Origin: CBDCFV01 sp963664625
GTDB taxonomy: Bacteria; Chloroflexota; Dehalococcoidia; Lucifugimonadales; UBA3495
Direction: 5' to 3'
Length of the DNA stretch: 64,000 bases
Assembly: GCA_963664625.1 (NCBI GenBank)
Contig: OY761541.1
Coordinates: 682,001 to 746,000 of the forward strand
The notes beneath the pieces are model-generated. The model was not told the origin of the DNA and did no database searches. It saw only the letters and a program-made list of their open reading frames with translations. A program made the position numbers and the translations under genes. Shown piece by piece: positions 8,167 through 18,577 of the stretch (its first letter is position 1; each line of letters opens with the position of its first letter).

Positions 8167-11100
8167 GTGATTAGAACAATAGCACATAGCAAGCACAGCG
8201 TCGTCCGCGTGGTCATCCTCGCCCTCGTCCTGGCGGCCGTCATGGCCGCCGTCATCATCGCCGCGTCCGGCCCGCCCGGCGCCGCCCGCGCGCAGGTCGC
8301 CGGCCCCGACATCACAATCTCGACGACCGCCCTGACCGTCAACGAGGACCAGAACGTCACCTACACCGTCACCCTCGCCAAGTCGCCCGCTTCTCCCTAT
8401 GGCGTGGTGATCATCGGCACCGAAGTGCGGGACCAGAGCAACGCCAGCATCACAGTTTCGCCAGGATCTCATCAGTTCACCGCCTACAACTGGCAGACCC
8501 CCGTAACCTTCACTGTAACCGCAAACCGCGACAACAACCTCGCGGACGGCAGCGCCAAGATCAAGCACGCCGCCCATATCTACGGCAACGACCACAGCAC
8601 TTCCACGACGGTTGGACTGCCCGACGTGTCGATCACCGAGACGGACGTGCCCCGCTGCCCGACTACCACTATCAGCGCCAATGTCACTACCGAAGAAGGC
8701 ACCTACCGCGCCACCGGCCAGAGATGGGAGTGGGAATGGGGCCAGGCCCAGGACAACTGGGTCGAAAAGGAAAGCTGCACCTCCCAGAACCACGAATTAT
8801 TTCCCGCCCGCTACTACCACTTCTCCATTCCCCAGAGCACAGCCGCCCGGAACGTTACGATAACCCTGGTAGCGGACGACGCCGACCCCGAGCTGTACCT
8901 GCGCAGCGGCGACCAGAGGAACGGGAGACAGTTGGCCTATAACGACGACTACCGATCCAACCCCAACAGGTCGGGCAACCGCTGGATTTCCCGGATACGG
9001 CACAACCTAAGCCCCGGCGACTACACCATTGAAGCCGTTTACAGGCTGACGGCAACTACCCAATATATGCCCGCCTTCAGCCTCACCGTGGACGGCCTGG
9101 ATAACGACACCAACACTTCGCCGGAGTGCGACGTCGCCGCCGCGCCGATGCCCTCGCCCGAAGCGGGAGCGCCGCCGCCGCTATTGAACGCGCAGATGAA
9201 CGCCACTTGGGACGGCAGTTGCGACTCCACATTTACCGCCTACTACGGGCACTCGGGCACATCCAACGCCCGCTGGTACAAGTTCCAGGTCAAGGAGCGC
9301 GGGCTATACACCATAGACCTGAACTCCGACAGCGCACATACCTGGATGCACCTGCGCCGCGGCGACAGCGCGAAGTCCGGCGACTACCTCGCCCGCGCCG
9401 AAGGCGCAAGCGGCGCCCGCGTCCGGCGCTGGCTCGACCCCGGCTGGTACACCGTGGAGGCAACCAACTACCACGGCGGCACGACCGGCCCGTTCAGCCT
9501 GACCGTCAAGGAGACGCGCATCCGCCCCGGCAGCGCACCCTCGGCAACCGGCGCGACTCTCAACCTGTATGGCTGGGACGGAAGCTGGTACTACCGGGCA
9601 AATACCGGACCTCATACTTCCTGCTCCGGCGCACAGAGCGGGAACTCCGTGACACTCACGGGACTCTCGGCCGACACCACTTACACTTACACCGTCTATA
9701 GCGACGCTAACTGCGCCAACGCTATCGCCTCTACTTCCTTCATCGCGACAGCGAGCGCCGGCGTCGCTCAGGCTGTCATCCTCACCGACGCCAACGCCAA
9801 CAAGATCAACAGCGTGTCCGTTCCCGAAAACGGCTCAAGCTTCTACCAGGTCAGGCTGAGCGCCGCGCCCTCGGGCGGCATGACGACCGTGACCATCACT
9901 GAAGGCACGACCGCGCCCAACGACGACACCGACATCACGGTGACCGGCCCGTCGAACAAGACGCTGACCTTCTCCACCTCGAACTGGTGGCTTCCGCAGA
10001 CGGTGACGCTGAGCGCCGACGATGACGTAGACAAGACCAGCGGCTCCCGCGACATCGGCCACACCGCCAACGGCGGCGGCTACGGCAGCGTCACCGCAAC
10101 GCTGACCGCCAGCGAGATTGAAGACGACGCAGCAATCATCCTGTCCGAAACCGTCGTAACCGTCCCCGAGAACGGCAGCGCAGCCTACACCGTCAAGCTC
10201 ACCACCCCGCCCACGGCCGACGTTACCGTCACTATCGCCGCGGCCACCACGGGCAGCCATACTGACGCCAACATCAGGGTTTCGAGTCCGTCCAACGGGA
10301 CGTTGACTTTTACCTCGCAGAACTATGACACGGCGCAGACCGTCACCCTGCGGGCGTCCTCCGACTCCGACAAGATTAACGGAACGCGCCACATCACCCA
10401 CACCGCCAGCGGCGGCAACTTCAATGGCGCTCCCGTCGTAACCGTAACCGCCACGGAACGCGACTCGCAAGCCCGCGTCAACGTATCTTCCACCAGCGTC
10501 ACCGTGGTGGAAGAGGCGACGGCGACCTACAACGTGAGCCTCAACGCCCAGCCGGCGGCGGACGTCACCGTCACCATCGCTGAAGCCACCACCGGCAACT
10601 ACACCGACGCCGACCTGACGGTGACCATTCCGGCGGCCACAGGCACACCGCCGGCCAAGACGCTGACATTCACGCCGGACAACTACGCCACCGCGCAGAC
10701 GGTAACGCTCGCCGCCGCCGAGGACCAAGACCTTGGCGACGGGCGCAGAACCATCACCCACACCGCCAGCGACGCCGGCAGTACACACAGCGGCTACGAC
10801 GGCGCGCCGGTCAAGAGCATAACTGCCCGCGAGGACGACATCGACACCGGCGGCATCGCGTTCGACAAGTCCATCGTAAGCGTGGCGGAAGACGGCACGG
10901 GAACTTACCAAGTCAAGCTGACGCACAAGCCCACCGGCACTGTCAATGTCTCCGTGAGAGCGGCCACCGGCAGCGGACAAGACACCGATATAACCGTCAA
11001 GGACACCAACGACAGCAGTTCGGGCAACCAGACCGGCTCCATAGCCTTCTCCACCGACAACTGGGACACCTACCGCACCGTAACCCTGGCCGCGCGGGAC

Positions 11101-14100
11101 GACGACGACAACGACATTGGCTCGCGCACCATCGACCATACCGCCAACGGCGGCGGCTACAGCAACATCACGGGCGCGCTGACCGCCACCGAGGCGGAGA
11201 ACGACGCTACAATCGTGTTCAGCAAGTCAGCCGTAAGCATTCCTGAAGGCAGCACGGCGACTTACACCGTCAAGCTGGGCACCGCTCCCACCGCGAACGT
11301 GACCGTGAACCTTTTCGCAATGCCGGGCAGCGAAAACGACATCACCATCGACAGCCCGTCGTCCGAGCAACTGACCTTCTGCCCCAGCGCCAGCAACTGC
11401 TCCAGCCCCAACACCGTTTGGAGCACGGCGCAGACCGTAACCCTTGCCGCCGCGGAGGACACCGCCAACTTCGGCGGCGAAGTCAACGGCTCCCGGCGCA
11501 TCAGGCACCGCGCCACCAGCGCGGACGCCAACTACAACAACTTGACGGTATTCCTGACCGCCACCGAAGTGGAGAACGACAAGGGCATACTGACTCCCGG
11601 CTTCGTGGACGTGCCTGAAGGCGGCAGCGCAAACTTCGATGTTAGCCTACATGTTCAGCCGACGCACGACGTCACCATCACGATTTCGGAAGCTACGACC
11701 GGATGGGCCATCGACCCCGATATAACCGTCACCAGCCCGGCGTCCAAGACGCTGACCTTCACCAACTCGAACTGGAACATAGGGCAGACCGTAACCGTGA
11801 GCGCCGCTCAGGATGACGACTTCTCCGGGGACAGCCGGAACATCAATTTCAGCGCCGCCAGCTCGGACGCCGACTACCAAGGCACGTCTGCCCTGCTTTT
11901 CGCTATCGAAGCGGAAGACGATGTAGGCATCGTGCTTCCGGCTACTGCCAGCGTGAACGAAGCCGGCACCGGAACCTACCGCGTCAGGCTGAGCGCCGAG
12001 CCTACCGGCAACGTCTATGTCTCCGTGAGAGCGGCCAGCGGCAGCGGGCAAGACACGGACATCACCGTCAAGGACACCGACGACAGCACGGACGGCGACC
12101 AGACCGGCTCGATACTATTCACCGCTGACAACTGGAGCACCTCCCGCACCGTAACCCTCGCCGCGCGGGACGACGACGACAAAGTCATCGGCTCCCGCGC
12201 CATCAATCACACCGCCAGCGGCGGCCAGTACGGCGGCATCACCGGAACGGTGACCGCCGAGGAGGCTGAGAACGACCGCGCCGTCGTACTCAGCAAGTCA
12301 GCCGTAAGCGTTCCCGAAGACAGCACGGCAACCTACACCGTCAAGCTGAACGCGCGTCCCTCCGCCAACGTTACGGTTACGATTGCGGAAGGAACAACCG
12401 CGCCCAACAATGACACGGACATCACGGTAACAGGCCCGTTGTCCAAGACGCTGACTTTCTGCTCCAACAGCTGGAGCTGCACCAGTCCCAACACCGTTTG
12501 GAGCACGGCGCAAACCGTAACCCTTACCGCGGATGACGACAACGACTCCGTCAACGGCTCCCGCGACATCAACCACACCGCCGCCAGCACGGACAGCAAC
12601 TACAGCGGCTTAACCGCAAGCCTGACCGCCAGCGAGGTGGAGAACGACCTTGCCGTCCTGATTAGGAACGAGGCAGATACCTCCACCATCACCAGCCTGA
12701 ATGTGGACGAAGGCGGCTCCGCGAAGTACAAGGTCAAGCTCGCCACGCAGCCCACGGCCAGCGTAACCGTCAAGCTCACCGCCGCCACCGGCGACAGCGA
12801 CATCACCTTCAGCCCGTCCAGCATGACCTTCAGCACCAGCAGTTGGGACAAGCCCAAGACCGTTACCGTGCGCGCCCGCCAGGACAACACCGACGTCATC
12901 CCCGGAACCAAGACCATCACGCACACCGCCAACGGCGGAGATTATGTCAACGTAACCGGCTCCCTCACCGCCACCGAGGTGGAGGACGACACCCTCACCC
13001 TGGTGTTCAACCCGGCCGACGACGTGCAAGTCAACGAAGGCGGCACCGGAACCTACACCATCAAGCTGAGCCACAAGCCCGCCGCCAATGCGGAAATATC
13101 TATCGTATGCTGCTCGCACAACAACGACGACGGCGACCTCGGCATCAAGGACACGGACGATTCCCAGACCGGCGACCAAACGAGCGGCCCCACCTTCACA
13201 CCGGAAAACTGGAACATCGCGCGCACTATTACCCTGGACGCCGACGAGGACAACGACGTACGCAACGGACAGGCCGAAATCACGCACCGGATAAACAATA
13301 CCGGACCCTACTACAACATCACCGCCCACGAAGTCGAGAACGACCCCGGCATCCTTATCAGGAACTATGCCGACGACTCGGACCTCCCCTCAGATGGCGG
13401 CTCCCTCCCCTTCTTCGACGTGCCGGAAGGCAGCACCGCCCGCTACAAGGTCAAGCTCGCCACGCGGCCCGCGGGCACGGTAACCGTGACCATCGCGGAG
13501 AAGACGGGAGGCGACAGCGACATCACGATAAGCAGCCCGTCTAGCAAGCGGCTGACCTTCACCACAGGCAACTGGAACCGGGGTCAGACCGTAACCCTGC
13601 GCGCCGCCCAGGACGGAGGCAGCGCCGAGGGCAGCCGCGTGATTCAGCACACCGCCAGCGGCGGCGGATACAATATCAGCACGCCCGTGGAGCTGACGGC
13701 TTATGAGATTGACGACGAGAAGGCTATCGTCTTCTGCCCGGCGTCCGGTGATTGCAACAACAACACCTTCACATCCATAAAGGTGACTGAGGGCCACTCG
13801 GTAGATTACAAAGTGAAAATCAGCCAAAATCCGCTGGACCATCGCGGCGGCCTCTGGGTCACGCTGACCGCCAGCGGCGACAGAGACATTGTCTTCGATA
13901 CCGACATCGACACCGAGGGCATTCAGACCAACAGAATCTGGCTCAGCAGTACTTGGGATGTTTCCGATACGATTCGGCTCTATGCCGCCAGGGACAGCGA
14001 CCGCTCCAACGGCGTGACGAACATCAAGCACACGGCATCCGGCGGCGGCTACGATAAGCTGCCCGCCACCCTGAAAGCCACCGAAATCGACAATGTGATA

Positions 14101-17100
14101 ACGCTGACCGCCGATAACGCCGCAACCAGCCAAAACATCTCAATCGCCAACTGGTGGTCCAGCTGGTATGTGAAGCGCACCTCACCGTCTGTCGGAAGCT
14201 GCGACGGTTCAATCGCCAGCGACAGTGCCTACAGGTACAACGACCTGAGCACCGGCACGGCATACACCTACAAGGCTTACAGCGATTCCTCTTGCACACA
14301 GGAAATCGCAAGCGGGACATTTACCACCCGCCGCCCGTCTCTGAATGTGAGCGACGTAACTCATAACTCGGCGACCCTCCTGCTGTCCAACTGGGACTTT
14401 GACAGCGGCACACCACAATCCGCATACTGGGGCAGCAGCAAGAGCCCGGGAGGAACGTGTTACCCCTCCAGAGAAGCGTACACCGTGGACCTTCTTACCC
14501 CGAACACGAGCTACACCCTGACGGCGTACGTCGACAACGCTTGCACCACGGAAATCGGAAGAAAAACCATCACCACTCTCGCCGGCGCCTCGGCGCTGCA
14601 CACCGTCAGCAACTCGAGCGAGACACAGTCGAGCCACTTCACTGTGAACCTGTCCGATTCTTATGCCACTTCCTTCACCACGGGCGGCGCGACAAGCGGC
14701 TACACCCTGGGGAACATTACCATCACCATGTCGGGCGGAGTGAGCGACCCGACCAAGTTCGCCGCCAAAATCTACAACAACAGCAGCGGCAAGCCCGGCT
14801 CGCTTAAGACCACCCTGGTCGGCGAAGCGCCGGTGAATAACGTGGCATACAGGTACCACTGCATCAGCAGTTGCGGACTGTCCGCCAACACCACCTACCA
14901 TCTGGCGCTCGAGGTGTCCGAGGAAGGCAGCTTCGTTCGCTGGCCGAGGACGGCGTCGGACGACGAGACCGTCACGTCGGTCAGCTCCGGCTGGTCGATA
15001 GGCGACACCACAAGCAAGGCGATAAGCGGCATCTGGACGGCCAACGCCGATACCAAGTCTGGCAGGTTCTCGGTGCGGGCTGCCCCCGTGTCCCCATACA
15101 TGCTGCCCTCCAGCATTACCAGCGACTCGGCGTCGTTGCAGCTATACGGCCATACTGGCAACTGGTACTACAAGGCGAACAAGGCGCCGCACACCACCTG
15201 CTCCACGGCGCAGACCGGAGATACGGCGGCGAGCCTAACGGGCCTGACCGCCGGCACGGAGTACATCTACACCGCCTACCGCTACAGCAACTGCTCCACG
15301 GCAATTGCGAAGGTCAACTTCACGACGAGCGCCGGCCTCACGGAAGTCCACGTCACGGCGACCACCACCAGATTGGACCTCACCGGACACAGCGGCGAGT
15401 GGTGGTACGATGACACGGGGGCCGCCGTGAGTTGCACCAAAGTCTCCAGCGGCACGACTCCGGGGCGCGTGAAGGGCTTGACCAAGAACACGAGCTACAC
15501 CTTCAAGGCATACAGCGCGAGCGGCTGCAACAGCGCGAACGAACTGGCTGAGACGACGTTCACCACCAAGAACCCCGCGCTGGCGTCGTCCAACGTGACC
15601 GGCACCACCGCCAAGCTCACCCTGTCCAACTGGGCGACTACGAACGGCGCGCTCGGGTCGTCCAACAGCCGGGACGGGTACTGGTACTACAAGTACACCG
15701 TACCCACATCGCCGGCCGGCACATGCACGGCAGGACCTACCTCGCCCGACGACAGCAGCGCGTATCTGGTATCCAGTGCTGAACTGTCCGGTCTGTCGCC
15801 CGGCACCGCCTACACTTTCAAGGCGTACCACGACAGCAGCTGCACTTCGAGCAAGGAAATCGCGACGGCGGCATCATTCACCACCCTAGCGACGCTCACC
15901 GTCAAGGACGACACCCTCACGACCACCTCCGCCACCCTGGTCCTGGCCGGGAACAGCGCGGCATGGTGGCTGAAGAAGACCGCACCCTCGCCGGCGGGAA
16001 GCTGCGAATCCAAGCAGTCGAGTGACACCGAAGTCGCCCTGTCAACCCTGACACTGGGCACCCATTACACCTACAAGGCGTTCAGCAGCTCGGCAAACTG
16101 CACGAGCGGCACAGGTGAAATCGCCTCCGTGTCCTTCATTACGACCACCCTCGCGGCCTCCAGCATAACTGTATCGGGCGCAACGCTGACCATCAACGGC
16201 CACAGCGGAAGCTGGTGGTACAAGGCAAATCAAGGACCGCACAGCGCCTGCCAGAGCGGCGGCAGCACCAGCAACAACACCGACGCGGAGACGCTCAGCG
16301 GCCTGTCGCCCGCCACCGAGTACACCTACACGGCATACAGCGCGAGCGGATGCGCCGCCGCGAACATGATCGCCACGGAGACTTTCACCACGAGCGGCGT
16401 ATCGGTGAGCAATCTGGGCAATGCCGACAGCGGCACATTGATAATCGGCAGGCAATTCGGCGCGACAGTTGACAGCATCGCGGTCGCCTTCACCACCGGC
16501 AGCGAGAGCAACGGCTACACCCTGTCCACCGTTACTGCCTCGTTTGGCAGAAAGACAGGCGCTCCGGGCAACATCTCCGCGGAAATCTACAGCAACAGCA
16601 GCGGACTGCCCGGCTCGGAGGTCGCCAACCTCACCCTCAGCGGGCCGACCAGTCCCGACGATGCGGACGCGGTGTACACCTGCTCCGGCACCGGCTGCTC
16701 CCTGTCCGCCAGCACCACCTACCACCTGGTATTCTCCACGACGGCTACCAGTACGTTTAAGTATTACACATGGAACAGGTCTGCCTTGACAAGTGAGACT
16801 AACTCGCCATCCAATGCCGGCTGGAGCATCGCCAACAGCAGCAGCCGCAAGAGAGGCACTAACGCATGGTCAGCGATTTCCGGCAATAGACCCGCCAAGG
16901 TCAAGGTTGTGGCGACGGTGAACGCCGGCAGCAATTCCCTCGGGCAAGTGTCCAGCGTAACCGCCAGCCGGGAGAGCGGCGGCGCAAGCGGGGACGAGGC
17001 GACCGGCAATCAGCAGAGCGGCAGCATCGTCGCCAGTTGGGCCGCGGTAACCAACGCCACCGGCTACGATGTGCGGTACAGCACCGACGACATGTCAACC

Positions 17101-18444
17101 TGGACCCAGGCCGCTACCGGCCAGTCGGAAACGGGCTACACCCTGACCGGGGCCGACGACGGCTCGGCCTACGTCGTCGGCGTGCGAGCGGTCAACGACG
17201 GTGGCGAGAGCGCTTGGACCAACTCCAACACCGTGCCGGCCGCCCAGCAGCCGCCGGTGGACATCGGCAGCCCGGCGCTGACCGTCAGCAATAGCGGTTC
17301 GGCGTCCTGGACCTACACCGTGCCGGAAGGGGCGGAGTACGTTTACACCGAAATCCGATGGGTGGAAACCGCCGGACGGGAGACCAACGACTGGTCGGGC
17401 AAGGAGAACCAAGTCTTCTATGACAGAAGCGTAGCGGCCCACGCCATCGCGGGCCTCACCGCCGGCGTGGAGTACAAGGCCAAGGTGTTCGTGGGGTTGA
17501 AAGTGGACGGCGAAAACAGATATGCAAAGTCCAACACGGTGGTGTTCACGCCGCCCGTCCCGGACCCTCCGGCCAGCGTGAGCAGCGTGAAGGCCAGCCG
17601 GGAGAACGGCAGCATCAAGGCGTCTTGGGACGCCGTGGACGGCGCGACCAAGTACCACGTCACCTACAGCACTGACGGCGGCTCCAGTTGGTCGCTGGCC
17701 GCCGGGGAACACGCCGCCAACAGCATTACCATCAGCAACGCCAACGACGACCTGCCCTATATCGTGGGCGTCCGGGCCGGCAACGACGCCGGCTGGAGCG
17801 GCTGGGTCAACTCCAACGAGGTGCCGGCCGTTGATTCGTCGCCGACGCCGGAACCCGAACCGGAGCCGGACCCTCCGGCCAGCGTGAGCAGCGTGAAGGC
17901 CAGCCGGGAGAACGGCAGCATCAAGGCGTCTTGGGACGCCGTGGACGGCGCGACCAAGTACCACGTAACCTACAGCACCGACGGCGGCTCCAGTTGGTCG
18001 CTGGCCGCCGGGGAACACGCCACCAACAGCATTACCATCAGCAACGCCAACGACGACCTGCCCTATATCGTGGGCGTCCGGGCCGGCAACGACGCCGGCT
18101 GGAGCGGCTGGGTCAACTCCAACGAGGTGCCGGCCGCCCAGCAGCCGCCGGACAGCGTGAGCAGCGTGAAGGCCAGCCGGGAGAACGGCAGCATCAAGGC
18201 GTCTTGGGACGCCGTGGACGGCGCGACCAAGTACCACGTAACCTACAGCACCGACGGCGGCTCCAGTTGGTCGCTGGCCGCCGGGGAACACGCCACCAAC
18301 AGCATTACCATCAGCAACGCCAACGACGACTTGCCCTATATCGTGGGCGTCCGGGCCGGCAACGATGCCGGCTGGAGCGGCTGGGTCAACTCCAACGAGG
18401 TGCCGGCCAGCAATGACAACGACCAGGGGGCAAGCACCCAGTAG
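8167..18444 (+). CDS. Giant secreted multi-repeat protein (about 3,425 aa)
   Basis: I chose GTG at 8167 (GGAG upstream, directly before the signal peptide); an in-frame TTG at 8110 would add 19 residues. The signal peptide has a long hydrophobic core (VVILALVLAAVMAAVIIAA) and a likely cut after ARA near residue 45. In order: one Calx-beta-like unit; two PPC-like domains (about residues 200-460); then about a dozen further Calx-beta-like repeats of about 100 residues (pattern VPExxxATYTVKL ... HTAxGG ... LTAxExEND). A series of eight Trp/Cys-rich modules (WYYKAN..C ... TYTAYS..C) starts before these repeats and continues after them. Two choice-of-anchor-like domains (around 14.6-15.1 and 16.4-16.9 kb) and five FnIII-like domains follow, the last three nearly identical. 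There is no LPxTG, C-terminal membrane helix or enzyme domain. It is inferred to be an adhesin or matrix-type protein; how it stays on the cell is unknown. Confidence 0.85.
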   Translation: MIRTIAHSKHSVVRVVILALVLAAVMAAVIIAASGPPGAARAQVAGPDITISTTALTVNEDQNVTYTVTLAKSPASPYGVVIIGTEVRDQSNASITVSPGSHQFTAYNWQTPVTFTVTANRDNNLADGSAKIKHAAHIYGNDHSTSTTVGLPDVSITETDVPRCPTTTISANVTTEEGTYRATGQRWEWEWGQAQDNWVEKESCTSQNHELFPARYYHFSIPQSTAARNVTITLVADDADPELYLRSGDQRNGRQLAYNDDYRSNPNRSGNRWISRIRHNLSPGDYTIEAVYRLTATTQYMPAFSLTVDGLDNDTNTSPECDVAAAPMPSPEAGAPPPLLNAQMNATWDGSCDSTFTAYYGHSGTSNARWYKFQVKERGLYTIDLNSDSAHTWMHLRRGDSAKSGDYLARAEGASGARVRRWLDPGWYTVEATNYHGGTTGPFSLTVKETRIRPGSAPSATGATLNLYGWDGSWYYRANTGPHTSCSGAQSGNSVTLTGLSADTTYTYTVYSDANCANAIASTSFIATASAGVAQAVILTDANANKINSVSVPENGSSFYQVRLSAAPSGGMTTVTITEGTTAPNDDTDITVTGPSNKTLTFSTSNWWLPQTVTLSADDDVDKTSGSRDIGHTANGGGYGSVTATLTASEIEDDAAIILSETVVTVPENGSAAYTVKLTTPPTADVTVTIAAATTGSHTDANIRVSSPSNGTLTFTSQNYDTAQTVTLRASSDSDKINGTRHITHTASGGNFNGAPVVTVTATERDSQARVNVSSTSVTVVEEATATYNVSLNAQPAADVTVTIAEATTGNYTDADLTVTIPAATGTPPAKTLTFTPDNYATAQTVTLAAAEDQDLGDGRRTITHTASDAGSTHSGYDGAPVKSITAREDDIDTGGIAFDKSIVSVAEDGTGTYQVKLTHKPTGTVNVSVRAATGSGQDTDITVKDTNDSSSGNQTGSIAFSTDNWDTYRTVTLAARDDDDNDIGSRTIDHTANGGGYSNITGALTATEAENDATIVFSKSAVSIPEGSTATYTVKLGTAPTANVTVNLFAMPGSENDITIDSPSSEQLTFCPSASNCSSPNTVWSTAQTVTLAAAEDTANFGGEVNGSRRIRHRATSADANYNNLTVFLTATEVENDKGILTPGFVDVPEGGSANFDVSLHVQPTHDVTITISEATTGWAIDPDITVTSPASKTLTFTNSNWNIGQTVTVSAAQDDDFSGDSRNINFSAASSDADYQGTSALLFAIEAEDDVGIVLPATASVNEAGTGTYRVRLSAEPTGNVYVSVRAASGSGQDTDITVKDTDDSTDGDQTGSILFTADNWSTSRTVTLAARDDDDKVIGSRAINHTASGGQYGGITGTVTAEEAENDRAVVLSKSAVSVPEDSTATYTVKLNARPSANVTVTIAEGTTAPNNDTDITVTGPLSKTLTFCSNSWSCTSPNTVWSTAQTVTLTADDDNDSVNGSRDINHTAASTDSNYSGLTASLTASEVENDLAVLIRNEADTSTITSLNVDEGGSAKYKVKLATQPTASVTVKLTAATGDSDITFSPSSMTFSTSSWDKPKTVTVRARQDNTDVIPGTKTITHTANGGDYVNVTGSLTATEVEDDTLTLVFNPADDVQVNEGGTGTYTIKLSHKPAANAEISIVCCSHNNDDGDLGIKDTDDSQTGDQTSGPTFTPENWNIARTITLDADEDNDVRNGQAEITHRINNTGPYYNITAHEVENDPGILIRNYADDSDLPSDGGSLPFFDVPEGSTARYKVKLATRPAGTVTVTIAEKTGGDSDITISSPSSKRLTFTTGNWNRGQTVTLRAAQDGGSAEGSRVIQHTASGGGYNISTPVELTAYEIDDEKAIVFCPASGDCNNNTFTSIKVTEGHSVDYKVKISQNPLDHRGGLWVTLTASGDRDIVFDTDIDTEGIQTNRIWLSSTWDVSDTIRLYAARDSDRSNGVTNIKHTASGGGYDKLPATLKATEIDNVITLTADNAATSQNISIANWWSSWYVKRTSPSVGSCDGSIASDSAYRYNDLSTGTAYTYKAYSDSSCTQEIASGTFTTRRPSLNVSDVTHNSATLLLSNWDFDSGTPQSAYWGSSKSPGGTCYPSREAYTVDLLTPNTSYTLTAYVDNACTTEIGRKTITTLAGASALHTVSNSSETQSSHFTVNLSDSYATSFTTGGATSGYTLGNITITMSGGVSDPTKFAAKIYNNSSGKPGSLKTTLVGEAPVNNVAYRYHCISSCGLSANTTYHLALEVSEEGSFVRWPRTASDDETVTSVSSGWSIGDTTSKAISGIWTANADTKSGRFSVRAAPVSPYMLPSSITSDSASLQLYGHTGNWYYKANKAPHTTCSTAQTGDTAASLTGLTAGTEYIYTAYRYSNCSTAIAKVNFTTSAGLTEVHVTATTTRLDLTGHSGEWWYDDTGAAVSCTKVSSGTTPGRVKGLTKNTSYTFKAYSASGCNSANELAETTFTTKNPALASSNVTGTTAKLTLSNWATTNGALGSSNSRDGYWYYKYTVPTSPAGTCTAGPTSPDDSSAYLVSSAELSGLSPGTAYTFKAYHDSSCTSSKEIATAASFTTLATLTVKDDTLTTTSATLVLAGNSAAWWLKKTAPSPAGSCESKQSSDTEVALSTLTLGTHYTYKAFSSSANCTSGTGEIASVSFITTTLAASSITVSGATLTINGHSGSWWYKANQGPHSACQSGGSTSNNTDAETLSGLSPATEYTYTAYSASGCAAANMIATETFTTSGVSVSNLGNADSGTLIIGRQFGATVDSIAVAFTTGSESNGYTLSTVTASFGRKTGAPGNISAEIYSNSSGLPGSEVANLTLSGPTSPDDADAVYTCSGTGCSLSASTTYHLVFSTTATSTFKYYTWNRSALTSETNSPSNAGWSIANSSSRKRGTNAWSAISGNRPAKVKVVATVNAGSNSLGQVSSVTASRESGGASGDEATGNQQSGSIVASWAAVTNATGYDVRYSTDDMSTWTQAATGQSETGYTLTGADDGSAYVVGVRAVNDGGESAWTNSNTVPAAQQPPVDIGSPALTVSNSGSASWTYTVPEGAEYVYTEIRWVETAGRETNDWSGKENQVFYDRSVAAHAIAGLTAGVEYKAKVFVGLKVDGENRYAKSNTVVFTPPVPDPPASVSSVKASRENGSIKASWDAVDGATKYHVTYSTDGGSSWSLAAGEHAANSITISNANDDLPYIVGVRAGNDAGWSGWVNSNEVPAVDSSPTPEPEPEPDPPASVSSVKASRENGSIKASWDAVDGATKYHVTYSTDGGSSWSLAAGEHATNSITISNANDDLPYIVGVRAGNDAGWSGWVNSNEVPAAQQPPDSVSSVKASRENGSIKASWDAVDGATKYHVTYSTDGGSSWSLAAGEHATNSITISNANDDLPYIVGVRAGNDAGWSGWVNSNEVPASNDNDQGASTQ
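17575..17829 (+). repeat. FnIII repeat unit 1 (255 bp)
   Basis: First of three nearly identical 255-bp units at the 3' end of the giant gene, running from AGCGTGAGCAGCGTGAAGG to GTGCCGGCC. It differs from units 2 and 3 at only a few bases (for example a GCC-for-ACC codon change around 17716). Confidence 0.9.
17881..18135 (+). repeat. FnIII repeat unit 2 (255 bp)
   Basis: Second unit, separated from unit 1 by a Pro/Glu-rich linker (PTPEPEPEPDPP). It is almost base-for-base identical to unit 3. Confidence 0.9.
18153..18408 (+). repeat. FnIII repeat unit 3 (about 255 bp)
   Basis: Third unit, joined to unit 2 by a short AQQPPD linker. The protein ends about 12 residues later. Confidence 0.9.
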
Positions 18445-18577
18445 CGGACGGGCCCGCCCAGGACAGAGCGGGAGGTTTTGCGGTATCGGCGGCGAAGGGT
18501 GTTGGCTGTTCCAGCAGAGATTTTCTGCGCTCCGTAAAGTGCAGAGGGAGGGGCGAGTCCGGGAGGGTAACCGGGCG

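Noticed and set aside
9835..11139. A 434-codon minus-strand frame inside the giant gene
   Set aside because: Gly/Val/Arg-rich shadow of the repeat-coding strand.
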